NCBI RefSeq assembly: GCF_031157525.1
Contig: NZ_JAVIXR010000001.1
Coordinates: 248,001-312,000, forward strand
Direction: 5' to 3'
Length of the DNA stretch: 64,000 nt
From: Marinobacter sediminicola
Lineage (GTDB): Bacteria > Pseudomonadota > Gammaproteobacteria > Pseudomonadales > Oleiphilaceae
Shown here: in pieces, positions 34,338-43,201 of the stretch
Position numbering within the stretch: the first letter of the stretch is position 1
Layout: every line of letters starts with the position of its first letter
Program-made: the position numbers and the translations under genes
The notes under the pieces: generated by a model
What the model saw: the letters and a program-made list of their open reading frames with translations, nothing else
Told to the model about the DNA's origin: nothing
Database searches by the model: none

Positions 34338-37248
34338 ACGGCCCCGCAACACGAACGGTGATGGGCTGGACACTTTCGCGGGTGTGACTCGTGCGCTGGT
34401 GCCAGTACTGCTTACCCTGTTGGTTAGTGGCTGCCAATCGCTGGGGTGGGGGCAGGGTGGTGGAGAAATGCCCGCAGCCCGGCCAGGTACCCTGGCGTCT
34501 TTGAGCCCTGTTAGTCAGGAACGTGAAGCCGATCTCCCAGAGATTGAAGCCGGTGCTGAGGCTGTTTCTCTCGAATCTGTTATGCGCAGTTACCGTGAGT
34601 TACTGCCATTGGTGGATGACCCCATCAAACAGGTCACCATTCGACACCGCCTGGCAGATCTCGAGTTCGCCCGGGCCGAGCGTTTGATGACAGATACCGC
34701 AGAGGATGACCTTTCCGGCGCTATCGATGCATATACCGGTTTGCTGGCAGAGTTCCCGGAGCGTGCGGGCAATGATCAGATTTACTACCAGTTAGCCCGA
34801 GCTTGGGAAATGCGCGGCATGACGGCTGAGCAGTTAGCAGCGCTGGATACCCTGGTAACACAGTATCCAGGCTCAGCTTACTGGGTAGAAGCCCAATTCC
34901 GGCGGGCGGATATTCTGTTTATCAATGGCCGCTACGGAGAGGCGGAACAGGCATTTGATGAGGTCACTCTTGTGGCCAGGGAGCGCGATGCCGATCCGTC
35001 CTTCCTGATGAACGCCCAATACATGAAGGGGTGGAGTCAGTTCAAACAGGGCGACTACCAACAGGCGCTATTCAGTTACATTGAAGTGCTGGATCTGATC
35101 ATGCCGCTTGAACAGGCCGCAGACGCACCAGAGCAACGCTATCAAACACTTACGGAAGACCTGTTCCGGGTTATGGGTCTTTCGCTTTCCTATCTTGATG
35201 GCGCTCAAACCCTGCAAGCACTTTTCAGAGAAACAGGAAGCCGGCCCTATGAAATACTGGTGTACGATCGCTACAGCACTTTGTTGATTGGCCGTGAGCG
35301 CTACAGCGACGCTGTTGCTGTGTTTGATGCGTTTATCGAAGATCACCCGGATAGCCTCTGGGCGCCCAGTTACCACATGCGAGCCATTGATACCCTGGAA
35401 CTTGCCGGATTCGACAAGGCTATTCCGGATCGAAAAGCCGAATTCATAGAAAATTATGGCATCTATAGCCGCTACTGGCCGGAGACGAATCTAGAAACCC
35501 TGGCCTACATTGAAGTTCAGCTTGAAATCCTCCTGCCCGAATTGGCTGATCGCCATTATCTGTTAGCTGGGGAGGCGCGGAGGGACCCACAAAGCCTTTA
35601 TGCGGATCAACACTACCGACAGGCAGCCGCCTATTATTCCGAATTTGCTGCGACCTTCCCGAATCACCCTCGCACACCTGAGCGCTTGTTCCTGCAGGCA
35701 GAAACCTATGTGGAGCTTCAACAGTGGCCGGATGCCATCGAAGCCTTTGAGCGTGTTGCCTACGATTTCCCTGCGGCTGGAACAGTACCGGAGAGGGCAG
35801 CTGAAGCAGGTTATGCCTCAGTGCTGGCATTCCGTGAGTACGCAGACACCTGGATGAATGAAACCACTGAAGACCTGTTCGCGTTGCAGGAAATGCAGCA
35901 GCTCAACCGCCTCAGGTTTGTGAATGCCTATCCTGAAGACCCGCGTGCGCCAGGTGTCTACTACATTGCACTGCAGCGGGAGTATGACCAGCAGAATCTT
36001 GAAGAAGTGATTCCTATGGCCGGGCGCCTCGCTACCTGGCAGCCAGCGGCAGACCCCGCCCTGGTCACCGAAGCTTTGTTGCTTGCTGGACACAGTCTGT
36101 TCGAGCTCGCACGCTATGGCGAAGCTGAACAATCCTACCGCGATGCTCTTTCCATGATGCCCCCCGAAGACCAACGGCGACCGGGCATACAGGAAAATAT
36201 GGCCGCCTCGGTATTCCGCCAGGCGGAGCAGTTTGCGCAAGCAGGCGATACAGATGCCGCCGTTAGCGAGTACCTGCGAGTAGGTTTTGTCGCGCCTGCC
36301 TCCGTACTGAACGCCAATGCCCAATATGATGCGGCATCGCTGCTGGTAAGCTCCGCACGATGGGGCGAGGCGATTAGTGTGTTGACAGGTTTCCGGGCAG
36401 ATTTCCCCGAGCATGAACTGGCCGATACGGTGCCCGCAAAACTGGCGTTCGCCTATCGAGAAACAGGACAGTGGGAGAAAGCCGGCGATGAGCTTAATCT
36501 CATGGTGGCCATGGCGACCACGCCAGAGGAACGCCGGCAAAACCTGCAAATTGCGGCAGAATTATATGAGCGGGCAGGGAACGACACCAAGGCAATTGAT
36601 ACTTGGCGCCAGTACGCAAACCGCCACCCTGAACCGGCTGACGTCTATATGGAAGCAGCCAACCGCCTGAGCGAGCTATACGCAGCCCAGGGCGACATTG
36701 ACCGACGTAATTACTGGCTGAACCGGCAGATGGATAAAGTGGATGACAACCCCGGGGCGGCCGATGACCGCATGCGCTATCTGGCGGCGTCTGCCTCCGC
36801 AATCCTGGCGCGGGATGCACTGGCCCGCTACGACAGTATCCGCCTGACCTTGCCCCTGAATAAAAGCATGGTGGCCAAAACCAATGCCCTTGAGGCAGCC
36901 GTGCGCGCCTATCAGAAAACTGCCAGCTACGGGATTTCATCGTTTGCCACGGAGGCGGGCTATCAGATCGCCCATATATACAGTCGTCTGGGCGCAGACT
37001 TGATGGATTCGGAACGCCCGGAAGGGTTGAGCCAGCTGGAACTTTCTCAATACGAATTGTTGCTGGAAGAGCAGGCCTATCCATTCGAAGACAATGCCAT
37101 TGATATCCATGAACAAAATATCCGCAGAGCCCGTGAAGGCATCTTTGATGAGTGGGTGAAACGCAGCTATGAATCCTTACGTCGCCTGCTCCCAGGCCGC
37201 TACAACAAACCCGAAGTCACCGCCGGAGTCGTCCATGATTTGGGTTAA
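34330..37248 (+). CDS. Large TPR lipoprotein
   Basis: A 972-aa lipoprotein (lipobox VSGC) from the ATG at 34330, which overlaps the previous stop (ATGATTAA). Almost all of the mature protein is tandem TPR-type helical repeats, for example YWVEAQFRRADILFINGRYG and LFLQAETYVELQQWPDAIEA. This is like the long periplasmic TPR proteins of gliding-type and Tol-associated systems. It overlaps the next TPR gene by 14 bp. Size and composition suit a protein-protein scaffold at the outer membrane. Confidence 0.65.
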   Translation: MIKRPRNTNGDGLDTFAGVTRALVPVLLTLLVSGCQSLGWGQGGGEMPAARPGTLASLSPVSQEREADLPEIEAGAEAVSLESVMRSYRELLPLVDDPIKQVTIRHRLADLEFARAERLMTDTAEDDLSGAIDAYTGLLAEFPERAGNDQIYYQLARAWEMRGMTAEQLAALDTLVTQYPGSAYWVEAQFRRADILFINGRYGEAEQAFDEVTLVARERDADPSFLMNAQYMKGWSQFKQGDYQQALFSYIEVLDLIMPLEQAADAPEQRYQTLTEDLFRVMGLSLSYLDGAQTLQALFRETGSRPYEILVYDRYSTLLIGRERYSDAVAVFDAFIEDHPDSLWAPSYHMRAIDTLELAGFDKAIPDRKAEFIENYGIYSRYWPETNLETLAYIEVQLEILLPELADRHYLLAGEARRDPQSLYADQHYRQAAAYYSEFAATFPNHPRTPERLFLQAETYVELQQWPDAIEAFERVAYDFPAAGTVPERAAEAGYASVLAFREYADTWMNETTEDLFALQEMQQLNRLRFVNAYPEDPRAPGVYYIALQREYDQQNLEEVIPMAGRLATWQPAADPALVTEALLLAGHSLFELARYGEAEQSYRDALSMMPPEDQRRPGIQENMAASVFRQAEQFAQAGDTDAAVSEYLRVGFVAPASVLNANAQYDAASLLVSSARWGEAISVLTGFRADFPEHELADTVPAKLAFAYRETGQWEKAGDELNLMVAMATTPEERRQNLQIAAELYERAGNDTKAIDTWRQYANRHPEPADVYMEAANRLSELYAAQGDIDRRNYWLNRQMDKVDDNPGAADDRMRYLAASASAILARDALARYDSIRLTLPLNKSMVAKTNALEAAVRAYQKTASYGISSFATEAGYQIAHIYSRLGADLMDSERPEGLSQLELSQYELLLEEQAYPFEDNAIDIHEQNIRRAREGIFDEWVKRSYESLRRLLPGRYNKPEVTAGVVHDLG

Positions 37249-37819
37249 AAAGCTGAACCCGGGGCTTATGTTGCTTCTGCTGCTCACGGGCTGTGCGGTA
37301 GGGCCGGAGCGCACAACTGCATTGGGTGATGCCGCCGTTACAGCGGAATCGGAGGCGCGCCTGCAGAAGGCTTTTTCGGAAGCCGTTGTGTTAATGGAAA
37401 ACGGCGACGTTGAAGAGGCCAAAGCCCGCTTTGAGGAAATGGCCGAGGAGCATCCGGAGCGAAGTGGCCCTATTGCCAATCTGGGACTGTTGGCAATGCA
37501 GTCCGGTGACATGGAGCTTGCCCGCGTAAGGTTTGAGCAGGTTCTTGCTCTGAACCCCAAACACCCGGTGGCCCTCAACAACCTTGGCGTTATTGCCCGT
37601 AACGCTGGCGATTTTGCCTTGGCTGAAAAGCGTTACCGTGAAGCACTGGCTGTAAACCCTGACTATTTGCCCGCGCTCCTAAATCTGGCGTTTTTGCTGG
37701 ATATATATCTGGGCCAGCCAGCCCAGGCTCTGCCGTTGTACGAACAGTACAAAGAGCGTGCAGAAGAGCCGGATCCAAGAGTGAAAGACTGGATATTCGA
37801 TGCAAAGAACAGAATCTGA
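37235..37819 (+). CDS. Small TPR lipoprotein
   Basis: A 194-aa lipoprotein (lipobox LTGC) starting at ATG 37235, 7 bases after GGAG and inside the end of the previous gene. It contains about three or four TPR units (EARFEEMAEEHPE-like; MELARVRFEQVLALNPKHPV; LAEKRYREALAVNPDYLPA). It resembles the small TPR outer-membrane lipoproteins of PilF type, but its context is the ExbBD/TonB-like cluster and not type IV pili. Confidence 0.68.
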   Translation: MIWVKKLNPGLMLLLLLTGCAVGPERTTALGDAAVTAESEARLQKAFSEAVVLMENGDVEEAKARFEEMAEEHPERSGPIANLGLLAMQSGDMELARVRFEQVLALNPKHPVALNNLGVIARNAGDFALAEKRYREALAVNPDYLPALLNLAFLLDIYLGQPAQALPLYEQYKERAEEPDPRVKDWIFDAKNRI

Positions 37820-37834
37820 CGTGAGGCGAAAAGC

Positions 37835-38149
37835 ATGAAAACTATTTCCAGAATCCTTCTGCTGGCAGCCTCGCCATTGGTTAGCATACTGCCTGCTCAG
37901 GCCCAGGACTCAGGGATAGTAACCATTGAGGGCACCCGAATTCGTGGTGACCAAGAGGTGCCGACAGTGATGTACCTGGTGCCCTGGCAACCACCGGAAG
38001 TGGATGAGCTAAGAGCGCCTGATGAGCAGCTGTTGGTGGAGCAGGCTTTTAGCCCTCTGGATCGTTACGAGTTTCAACGGCTTGTCCGCTACCATGATGT
38101 CTTCAAAGCTGAGCAGAATGCGCTGGAAAATGCAGAGGCAACACCTTGA
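37835..38149 (+). CDS. Small exported protein of unknown function
   Basis: A 104-aa protein with a signal peptide (ending PAQAQ, about residue 24). The mature part has IVTIEGTRIRGDQEVPTVMY, then a Pro/Glu-rich stretch and a charged C-terminus. The IEGTRIRGDQEVP segment recalls periplasmic linker peptides in envelope machines, but I know no family for it. It is the last gene before the 162-bp gap preceding exbB. Confidence 0.5.
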   Translation: MKTISRILLLAASPLVSILPAQAQDSGIVTIEGTRIRGDQEVPTVMYLVPWQPPEVDELRAPDEQLLVEQAFSPLDRYEFQRLVRYHDVFKAEQNALENAEATP

Positions 38150-38311
38150 AGCCACAGTGAAATCCACCTGCCAGTGAGATGTGCGTCACAGTGTGTCTGT
38201 GTTCGAGTGCAAACTACAACAAACCGCAACATAGACCCCCGCAAACTTAACCCCTTTGAAGTAGCCTAGCGCTTAGACTATTCCCAAACCGAACCATGGA
38301 GTGCCTAAACA

Positions 38312-39001
38312 ATGATCGATACCGCCGTTCGCTTTTTTCAGGAAGGTGGCTTTTTTATGTTTCCGATTGCCGTTGTGCTGATTATCGGACTCATAGTAGC
38401 CATTGAGCGATACGTATACCTGTCTGCCCAGAAGATCACTAATCGTAGGGATTTCAACCGTCTGCACCAGATGATTGCGAAAAAGGATTTCAAGGGCGCA
38501 CTTAATTACGCTCAGGAATCCGGCACGGGCATGTCCACCATGATCGGTTACGGCCTCCAGCGGCTGGCACGTCGACAGGGCCGTGAAGACATCGAATACG
38601 CTATGGAAGAAGGGTTGCTGGATGTAATGCCGCGCCTTGAAAAGCGCACCCAGTACCTTGCAACGCTTGCCAATATCGCAACACTGCTGGGTCTGTTGGG
38701 AACCATCATTGGCCTGATCGCCGCCTTTACTGCTGTTGCTGCTGCAGATCCCGCGCAAAAAGCCAGCCTGCTTTCACAGAGTATTTCCGTGGCCATGAAC
38801 ACCACCGCATTTGGTCTTATGTCAGCTATTCCCATGCTGTTGGTTCATTCGGTTCTGCAAACCAAGACCAACGAAATTGTAGACAGCTTTGAGATGGCCG
38901 GTATCAAGGTGCTTAACCTGCTTAGCGATGGTTCCGGTGTTCGCCCGGCTGCTCAGCCTCAGGCTACATCCTCTTCTGCCCCGGCGGCAGCGTCGGCCTG
39001 A
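38312..39001 (+). CDS. ExbB/TolQ/AglR-type proton channel subunit
   Basis: A 229-aa inner-membrane protein with three membrane segments: about 16-36, about 128-155 (LLGLLGTIIGLIAAFTAV) and about 165-190 (AMNTTAFGLMSAIPML). Both threonines that line the ExbB pore are kept in these last two. With the two ExbD-like proteins downstream it should form a proton-driven motor. The gene has its own upstream gap of 162 bp and leads a four-gene unit (exbB, exbD, exbD, TonB-like). Confidence 0.88.
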   Translation: MIDTAVRFFQEGGFFMFPIAVVLIIGLIVAIERYVYLSAQKITNRRDFNRLHQMIAKKDFKGALNYAQESGTGMSTMIGYGLQRLARRQGREDIEYAMEEGLLDVMPRLEKRTQYLATLANIATLLGLLGTIIGLIAAFTAVAAADPAQKASLLSQSISVAMNTTAFGLMSAIPMLLVHSVLQTKTNEIVDSFEMAGIKVLNLLSDGSGVRPAAQPQATSSSAPAAASA

Positions 39002-39025
39002 TAACCAGCTGAAGGATTTCGGGCT

Positions 39026-39547
39026 ATGAGACGGAAACATCGTCGATTACAGAGCGAACCGGATCTCGATATCACGCCATTCATGAACCTCATGATTGTG
39101 CTGGTGCCGGTGCTGCTTTTGAACATGGTGTTTGCACACACCAGCGTGCTTGAGCTCAACTTTCCCACTGGCGAGAGTCTTGCGTCAGAGCAGGTTGAAG
39201 AGCTGCAGATACAGGTGGTCATCCACCCGAACAACCTGGTGGTTGCGGATAATCAGGGCGGCGTTATCAAAAGCATTGACCAGAAAAAAGGCGAGCACGA
39301 TTTCGTTGTCCTTAAAGAGGTCATGAAAGAACTTAAAAGCCGTATTCCGGAGAAAAAGGACGTGATTATCATGCCTTCCCGGGAAACGTCCTATCAGGTG
39401 TTGGTCAGCGTGATGGATACGGTTCGTTCCTACGACACAGTCGTTGCAGGCAGCCTGGTAGAGGCGGAGCTGTTTCCGGAGATTTCTTTGGGTGATGCAC
39501 CTCTCGAGAATACTGAAGACGCAGAAAAGGCAGGAGGGCAGTCGTGA
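39026..39547 (+). CDS. ExbD/TolR-like protein with Asp-to-Asn change in the membrane helix
   Basis: A 173-aa protein with one N-terminal membrane helix and a periplasmic domain. The helix reads DITPFMNLMIVLVPVLLL; the position of the proton-carrying Asp (TPFID in ExbD) is Asn21, codon AAC at 39086-39088. The periplasmic part keeps the ExbD fold, ending with SRETSYQVLVSVMDTVRS. It overlaps the second exbD gene by 4 bp (GTGA). A passive or structural role in a mixed ExbD dimer is inferred. Confidence 0.85.
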   Translation: MRRKHRRLQSEPDLDITPFMNLMIVLVPVLLLNMVFAHTSVLELNFPTGESLASEQVEELQIQVVIHPNNLVVADNQGGVIKSIDQKKGEHDFVVLKEVMKELKSRIPEKKDVIIMPSRETSYQVLVSVMDTVRSYDTVVAGSLVEAELFPEISLGDAPLENTEDAEKAGGQS

Positions 39548-40050
39548 AAGAGTCAGCAAAAGCCCGTCGCCAGAAGCGTCACCACAGACGTAACAAGAGC
39601 CAGAGCAAGATGAATCTGGTGTCGTTGATGGACATCTTCACGATTCTGGTTTTCTTTCTGATGGTTAATTCCTCATCGGATGTGCAGGTGCTCAACCAGA
39701 GCAGCACCATCAAACTGCCAGATTCTTCGGCTGTGCAGCCACCGGGCGATGTGCTCGCGCTGACCGTTACCGACCAGGATATCCTGGTAAACGGGCGGTT
39801 GGTCATCAAGCGGGAGACATTGCAGGCCCTTGAGGGGCAGGTTGAGCCTGGTCTCAAGCAGGAGTTGGACTATCAGGCCAGTCGGTCCGGTCAGCCGGCA
39901 CCTGAAGAAGGGCGAGCGATTACCATTTTGGCTGACCGCGAACTGCCTTACGATTTGCTCAAAAAAATCATGTCTACCTGTGTGGATGCGGGATACGCCA
40001 GCATATCTCTGGCGGTTAACCAGCAGACAAAAGAGGGAGCCGGAGCATGA
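39544..40050 (+). CDS. ExbD/TolR-like protein with the conserved Asp
   Basis: A 168-aa second ExbD-like protein starting at GTG 39544. The very basic N-terminus precedes the single helix NLVSLMDIFTILVFFLMV, whose Asp30 matches the essential proton-carrying residue. The periplasmic domain ends with ADRELPYDLLKKIMSTCVDAG, a typical ExbD region. It is translationally coupled to its neighbours on both sides by 4-bp overlaps. With the Asn-bearing paralogue it probably forms a mixed dimer in the ExbB channel. Confidence 0.87.
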   Translation: MKESAKARRQKRHHRRNKSQSKMNLVSLMDIFTILVFFLMVNSSSDVQVLNQSSTIKLPDSSAVQPPGDVLALTVTDQDILVNGRLVIKRETLQALEGQVEPGLKQELDYQASRSGQPAPEEGRAITILADRELPYDLLKKIMSTCVDAGYASISLAVNQQTKEGAGA

Positions 40051-41057
40051 CCCAGCAGTCGACCCAGAGCGTGTCAGAAAATCGGTACGGATTACCGTGG
40101 AGTGGTGAGCGCGGGGAACGCAGGCGACTGCTTTCCATTGCGCTGGTTGTAGTGCCTCTGTTTGTGGTGTTTGCCGGTTATGTGAGCTGGATCGAGTTGC
40201 CAGAGAAGGATCGGCAGGAGCGTGAAGCTCTGCCGCCCCAGCTGGCGAAGCTGGTTATTGAGAAAAAAGAACCACCCAAGCCGGCTGTGCCCGAGCCAAA
40301 GCCGGAGCCCGAACCAAAAGCTGAAATAAAGCCCGAGGAAAAGCCGGTTGAAGTGGCTAAGCCGGAACCCAAGCCTGAGCCAAAGCCCCAGCTGCTGCCG
40401 CCCAAGCCTGAGGTAGTGGAAACACCGAAGCCTGAAGCCGTAGCCAAGGCCCGCGAAAAAGCAAAGAACACGGGCATTCTGGCCATGGGTAATGAGCTTG
40501 CAAAGCTCAACACACTGGCCAGCTCCATCAAACTTGATGCTCCGGTTACCCGGACCGCTGAACCCATTGCGCGGAAAACAGAAGACACCCTGGCCGCGAG
40601 AGCCACGGCCAATTCACGCAGTGCCGGTGTGAACGATGCCGCGCTTGAGCGTGAGAGCCGTCAGGTTGCCTTGGTAGAGCGTGAGAGGGCAGAAGTGGCG
40701 GACGCAACCCGTGTTGCCGAAGCCAAAGAAGCTGTGCGGCGCGAAAAGCAGGAAACCGCTTCCCGGACACGTAGCAAAGAAGAGCTCAGGCGCACTATGG
40801 ATGCGAATAAATCCGCCATCTATAGCATCTACAACCGTGAGCTTCGTCGTAAGCCTTCGTTGCAGGGCAGTATTACGCCCGAATTGGTTATTGAATCCAG
40901 TGGCAGCGTGTCCCGGTGCTCTGTGGTTGAATCAACGCTGGGCGAGCCTGGTTTGGAGAACAAAATCTGCAACCGCTTGTTGCTGGTGGATTTCGGATCC
41001 AGGCCTGGGGTAGACAGAACAACGATTCGTTATCCGATTGAGTTGCTGTCAAGTTAG
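40047..41057 (+). CDS. TonB-like protein with AgmX/PglI-type C-terminus
   Basis: A 336-aa protein. A membrane anchor (about 28-48) is followed by a Pro/Lys/Glu-rich spacer (about 76-130) long enough to cross the periplasm, a charged helical stretch (about 200-250), and a C-terminal domain with IYSIYNRELRRKPSLQGSIT and a late Cys pair. This is the AgmX/PglI type found in Myxococcus gliding proteins such as GltG and GltJ. It differs from the classic TonB CTD. It should transmit motion from the ExbBD motor to the periplasmic TPR proteins. Confidence 0.8.
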   Translation: MTQQSTQSVSENRYGLPWSGERGERRRLLSIALVVVPLFVVFAGYVSWIELPEKDRQEREALPPQLAKLVIEKKEPPKPAVPEPKPEPEPKAEIKPEEKPVEVAKPEPKPEPKPQLLPPKPEVVETPKPEAVAKAREKAKNTGILAMGNELAKLNTLASSIKLDAPVTRTAEPIARKTEDTLAARATANSRSAGVNDAALERESRQVALVERERAEVADATRVAEAKEAVRREKQETASRTRSKEELRRTMDANKSAIYSIYNRELRRKPSLQGSITPELVIESSGSVSRCSVVESTLGEPGLENKICNRLLLVDFGSRPGVDRTTIRYPIELLSS

Positions 41058-41141
41058 AAGCTTTCTGCTGCGGCTTTCAGTCGCACATAACTTCCCACTC
41101 TTACCTGATTATGGATTTTATTCCCCTCCTCTGACTGACAT

Positions 41142-41167
41142 GCGGGTGTAGCTTGTATTGCACCCGC
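41142..41167 (+). terminator. Hairpin after the TonB-like gene
   Basis: GCGGGTG-N12-CACCCGC, a 7-bp stem extended by wobble pairs, 85 bp after the stop of the TonB-like gene. No T-tract follows. The 233-bp gap around it separates two transcription units and holds no gene that I can see. Confidence 0.4.
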
Positions 41168-41290
41168 GCGTTCGCAGCACCAGATTTGAGGCACAGTTAT
41201 CTTTAAACTCTCCGCTATTTCGGTATCTTGCCGTAACAATATGTAATCCAAAAAATCTCATGGATAACAAAAACAGGGATTTCGTCTGAC

Positions 41291-42091
41291 ATGCTGCTGG
41301 TGCTCGCTGGATCCATTCTTACATTCGCCATAGTGCAGGAAGCTACTGTGGTCGAGCCCTTTGAGAAGGGTGCTGTGGTTATCGAGCAAAAGGTCGATTC
41401 CAGCCCAGTGGAGTTACTCACGGGGTTTCGGGTTGAGCCGCTGGTTGAGCAGAAGTTCCGCAATATTGTTCGTCAGGCTTATGACTACAGCTGTGGCAGC
41501 GCGGCCTTGACCACCATTCTGAACTTCTATCTTGGGCGCACTCTGTCGGAGCGCCAAGTTATGGAAGGCCTGCTGCATTATGGCGAAAGCGAACGCATTG
41601 TATCGCGTCGCGCCTTCTCCATGCTCGACATGAAACGCCTTGTAACAGCCTTGGGTTATCCGTCTGGCGGTTTTCGCGCCACGATTGACGATCTGATAGA
41701 CCTTGATCACCCGGCTATCGTTCCTATCCACCATGCCGGTTTCAAGCATTTTGTTGTGCTCAGAACCATTCGTGACGGCCGTGTGTATATGGCAGATCCT
41801 GCGGTGGGCAACCTGTCCTTCACGCTCGCCCAGTTCGAAGAGAAATGGGACGACAACGTGCTCTTCATCGTATTTCCGGGTAGTGACAAACCACTGGATA
41901 ACCTTGAGCTCAAGGAAGAGGATCTACGTTTTGTAGACGATCAAACCATGACGTTGCTGGCACTAGAGCGCATGCCTGAGTTCCATGAGGCGACAGCCAG
42001 GCGCATTCAGAACATGCTTGAAAGGCAGAAAAACAATCCGGACGGCAGTGTTGAGAATACAAGAAAACAATTGCACTACCGTCGCAACTAA
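41291..42091 (+). CDS. Exported C39-family cysteine peptidase
   Basis: A 266-aa stand-alone C39 peptidase with an N-terminal membrane segment (residues 1-15). The catalytic triad is visible: Cys68 (YDYSCGSAALTTIL), His153 (GFKHFVVL) and Asp169 (MADPAVG). It has no ABC transporter domains, unlike bacteriocin exporters, so it probably acts in the periplasm on an envelope substrate. After residue 200 comes a charged tail of about 65 residues. It is followed by two outer-membrane protein genes. Confidence 0.8.
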   Translation: MLLVLAGSILTFAIVQEATVVEPFEKGAVVIEQKVDSSPVELLTGFRVEPLVEQKFRNIVRQAYDYSCGSAALTTILNFYLGRTLSERQVMEGLLHYGESERIVSRRAFSMLDMKRLVTALGYPSGGFRATIDDLIDLDHPAIVPIHHAGFKHFVVLRTIRDGRVYMADPAVGNLSFTLAQFEEKWDDNVLFIVFPGSDKPLDNLELKEEDLRFVDDQTMTLLALERMPEFHEATARRIQNMLERQKNNPDGSVENTRKQLHYRRN

Positions 42092-42151
42092 AAATTGTCG
42101 GGTACTGAGCCCGGCGCAGGACTACTACCAATAAAAATTAAGGGAGTCAGG

Positions 42152-43162
42152 ATGAATCGTTGGTTTGTGCGAGGTCTTATCCTTGTTTCCGCGGCAGGTT
42201 TGCTTCCGGGCACAGCCCTGGCGCAGGATGACAATGTAGGCCAGGCGAGGGATGCGCTCGCAAAACAGGATGGTGATGAAGATTCGTCGCGTCAGCTTGA
42301 AGAAGTGTTTCAGGCTGCGGAGAAAAACTACTCCTTGCAGAAGAAAGGCAGTCACTCACTTAATTACTCGTTTGACTATACCTATACAGCTGATCAACGT
42401 CTGGATCTTGCGATTACAAACGGCTCGGTGCGCAATCTGGATGTGGTTCCTTCGGCGACCCACAGCTTCACCAACTCGTTCTCCTACGATTATGGGTTAT
42501 TGGACAACTTCACGGTGGGCACACGGATTCCCCTGGTCGTAAAGTACGACACCCAGGATGAACTGAACACCTACGATTTCGGTGACATCTCCTTTACTGG
42601 GCGTTGGCAGCCTTTTGCTTATGTGCCCGGCAAAATGTCGACGACCCTGTTCGGTACATTTAGCACCAAAACGGGTGTGAGCCCATACGAGATCGATATA
42701 AACGAACAGCTATCAACCGGCAGTGGTTATTACTCTATTGGCGGTGGCGCAAGCCTGTCGAAGGTACTTGATCCGGTTGTCGTATTCGGGTCTGTCAGTG
42801 TCACCTACAACCTGCCTGCAGAAGATTTACAGCAGGTTCGTGGTGCGCGATTGCTGAAAGAAGTTGAGCCAGGTTTCAGTCTTTCCGGTTCCGCCGGCTT
42901 TGCCTATTCGCTCTCTTACGATATCTCCCTGAGTATCTCAGCGCAGCTGAGCTACAGCGACGAGACCATCCTTATATTCTCCAATGGTGACCAGGCAATG
43001 GCCCAGGACCAGATGAGCGGCTTCTTGAGTATGTCTCTGGGAACCCGGGTCAGCGATACCACAATAGTGAACACAAGCCTTGGCATTGGTCTGACTGAGG
43101 ATGCCCCGGATTTCTCCCTGGGCGTGTCCCTACCCATTAACTTCTCCGGCCTCAAAGAGTGA
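42152..43162 (+). CDS. Predicted outer-membrane protein
   Basis: A 336-aa protein starting at ATG 42152 behind GGGAG. A signal (ending GTALA) is followed by a charged, helical 50-residue segment (about 28-65) and then beta-strand-rich sequence (YSFDYTYTADQRLDLAITN; SGYYSIGGGASLSKVLDP) to the C-terminus. It resembles the phenol-degradation 'transporter' barrels in general look. No family could be assigned with certainty. It is between the C39 peptidase and the FadL-like gene. Confidence 0.6.
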   Translation: MNRWFVRGLILVSAAGLLPGTALAQDDNVGQARDALAKQDGDEDSSRQLEEVFQAAEKNYSLQKKGSHSLNYSFDYTYTADQRLDLAITNGSVRNLDVVPSATHSFTNSFSYDYGLLDNFTVGTRIPLVVKYDTQDELNTYDFGDISFTGRWQPFAYVPGKMSTTLFGTFSTKTGVSPYEIDINEQLSTGSGYYSIGGGASLSKVLDPVVVFGSVSVTYNLPAEDLQQVRGARLLKEVEPGFSLSGSAGFAYSLSYDISLSISAQLSYSDETILIFSNGDQAMAQDQMSGFLSMSLGTRVSDTTIVNTSLGIGLTEDAPDFSLGVSLPINFSGLKE

Positions 43163-43201
43163 TTGGCGCCGCTGACGATTTAAAGGGAAGGGAAGGATTT
43201 C

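Noticed and set aside
37235..37819. PilF-type type IV pilus lipoprotein
   Set aside because: TPR lipoprotein size fits, but no pilus gene is nearby and the neighbours are ExbB/ExbD/TonB-like.
38174..38189. CRP/Vfr-like site GTGA-N8-TCAC upstream of exbB
   Set aside because: The spacer is 8 bases where CRP sites need 6, so the resemblance is probably chance.
40047..41057. Classic TonB with siderophore uptake
   Set aside because: The Pro-rich spacer is shared, but the C-terminal domain is of AgmX/PglI type and no TonB-dependent receptor is in the window.
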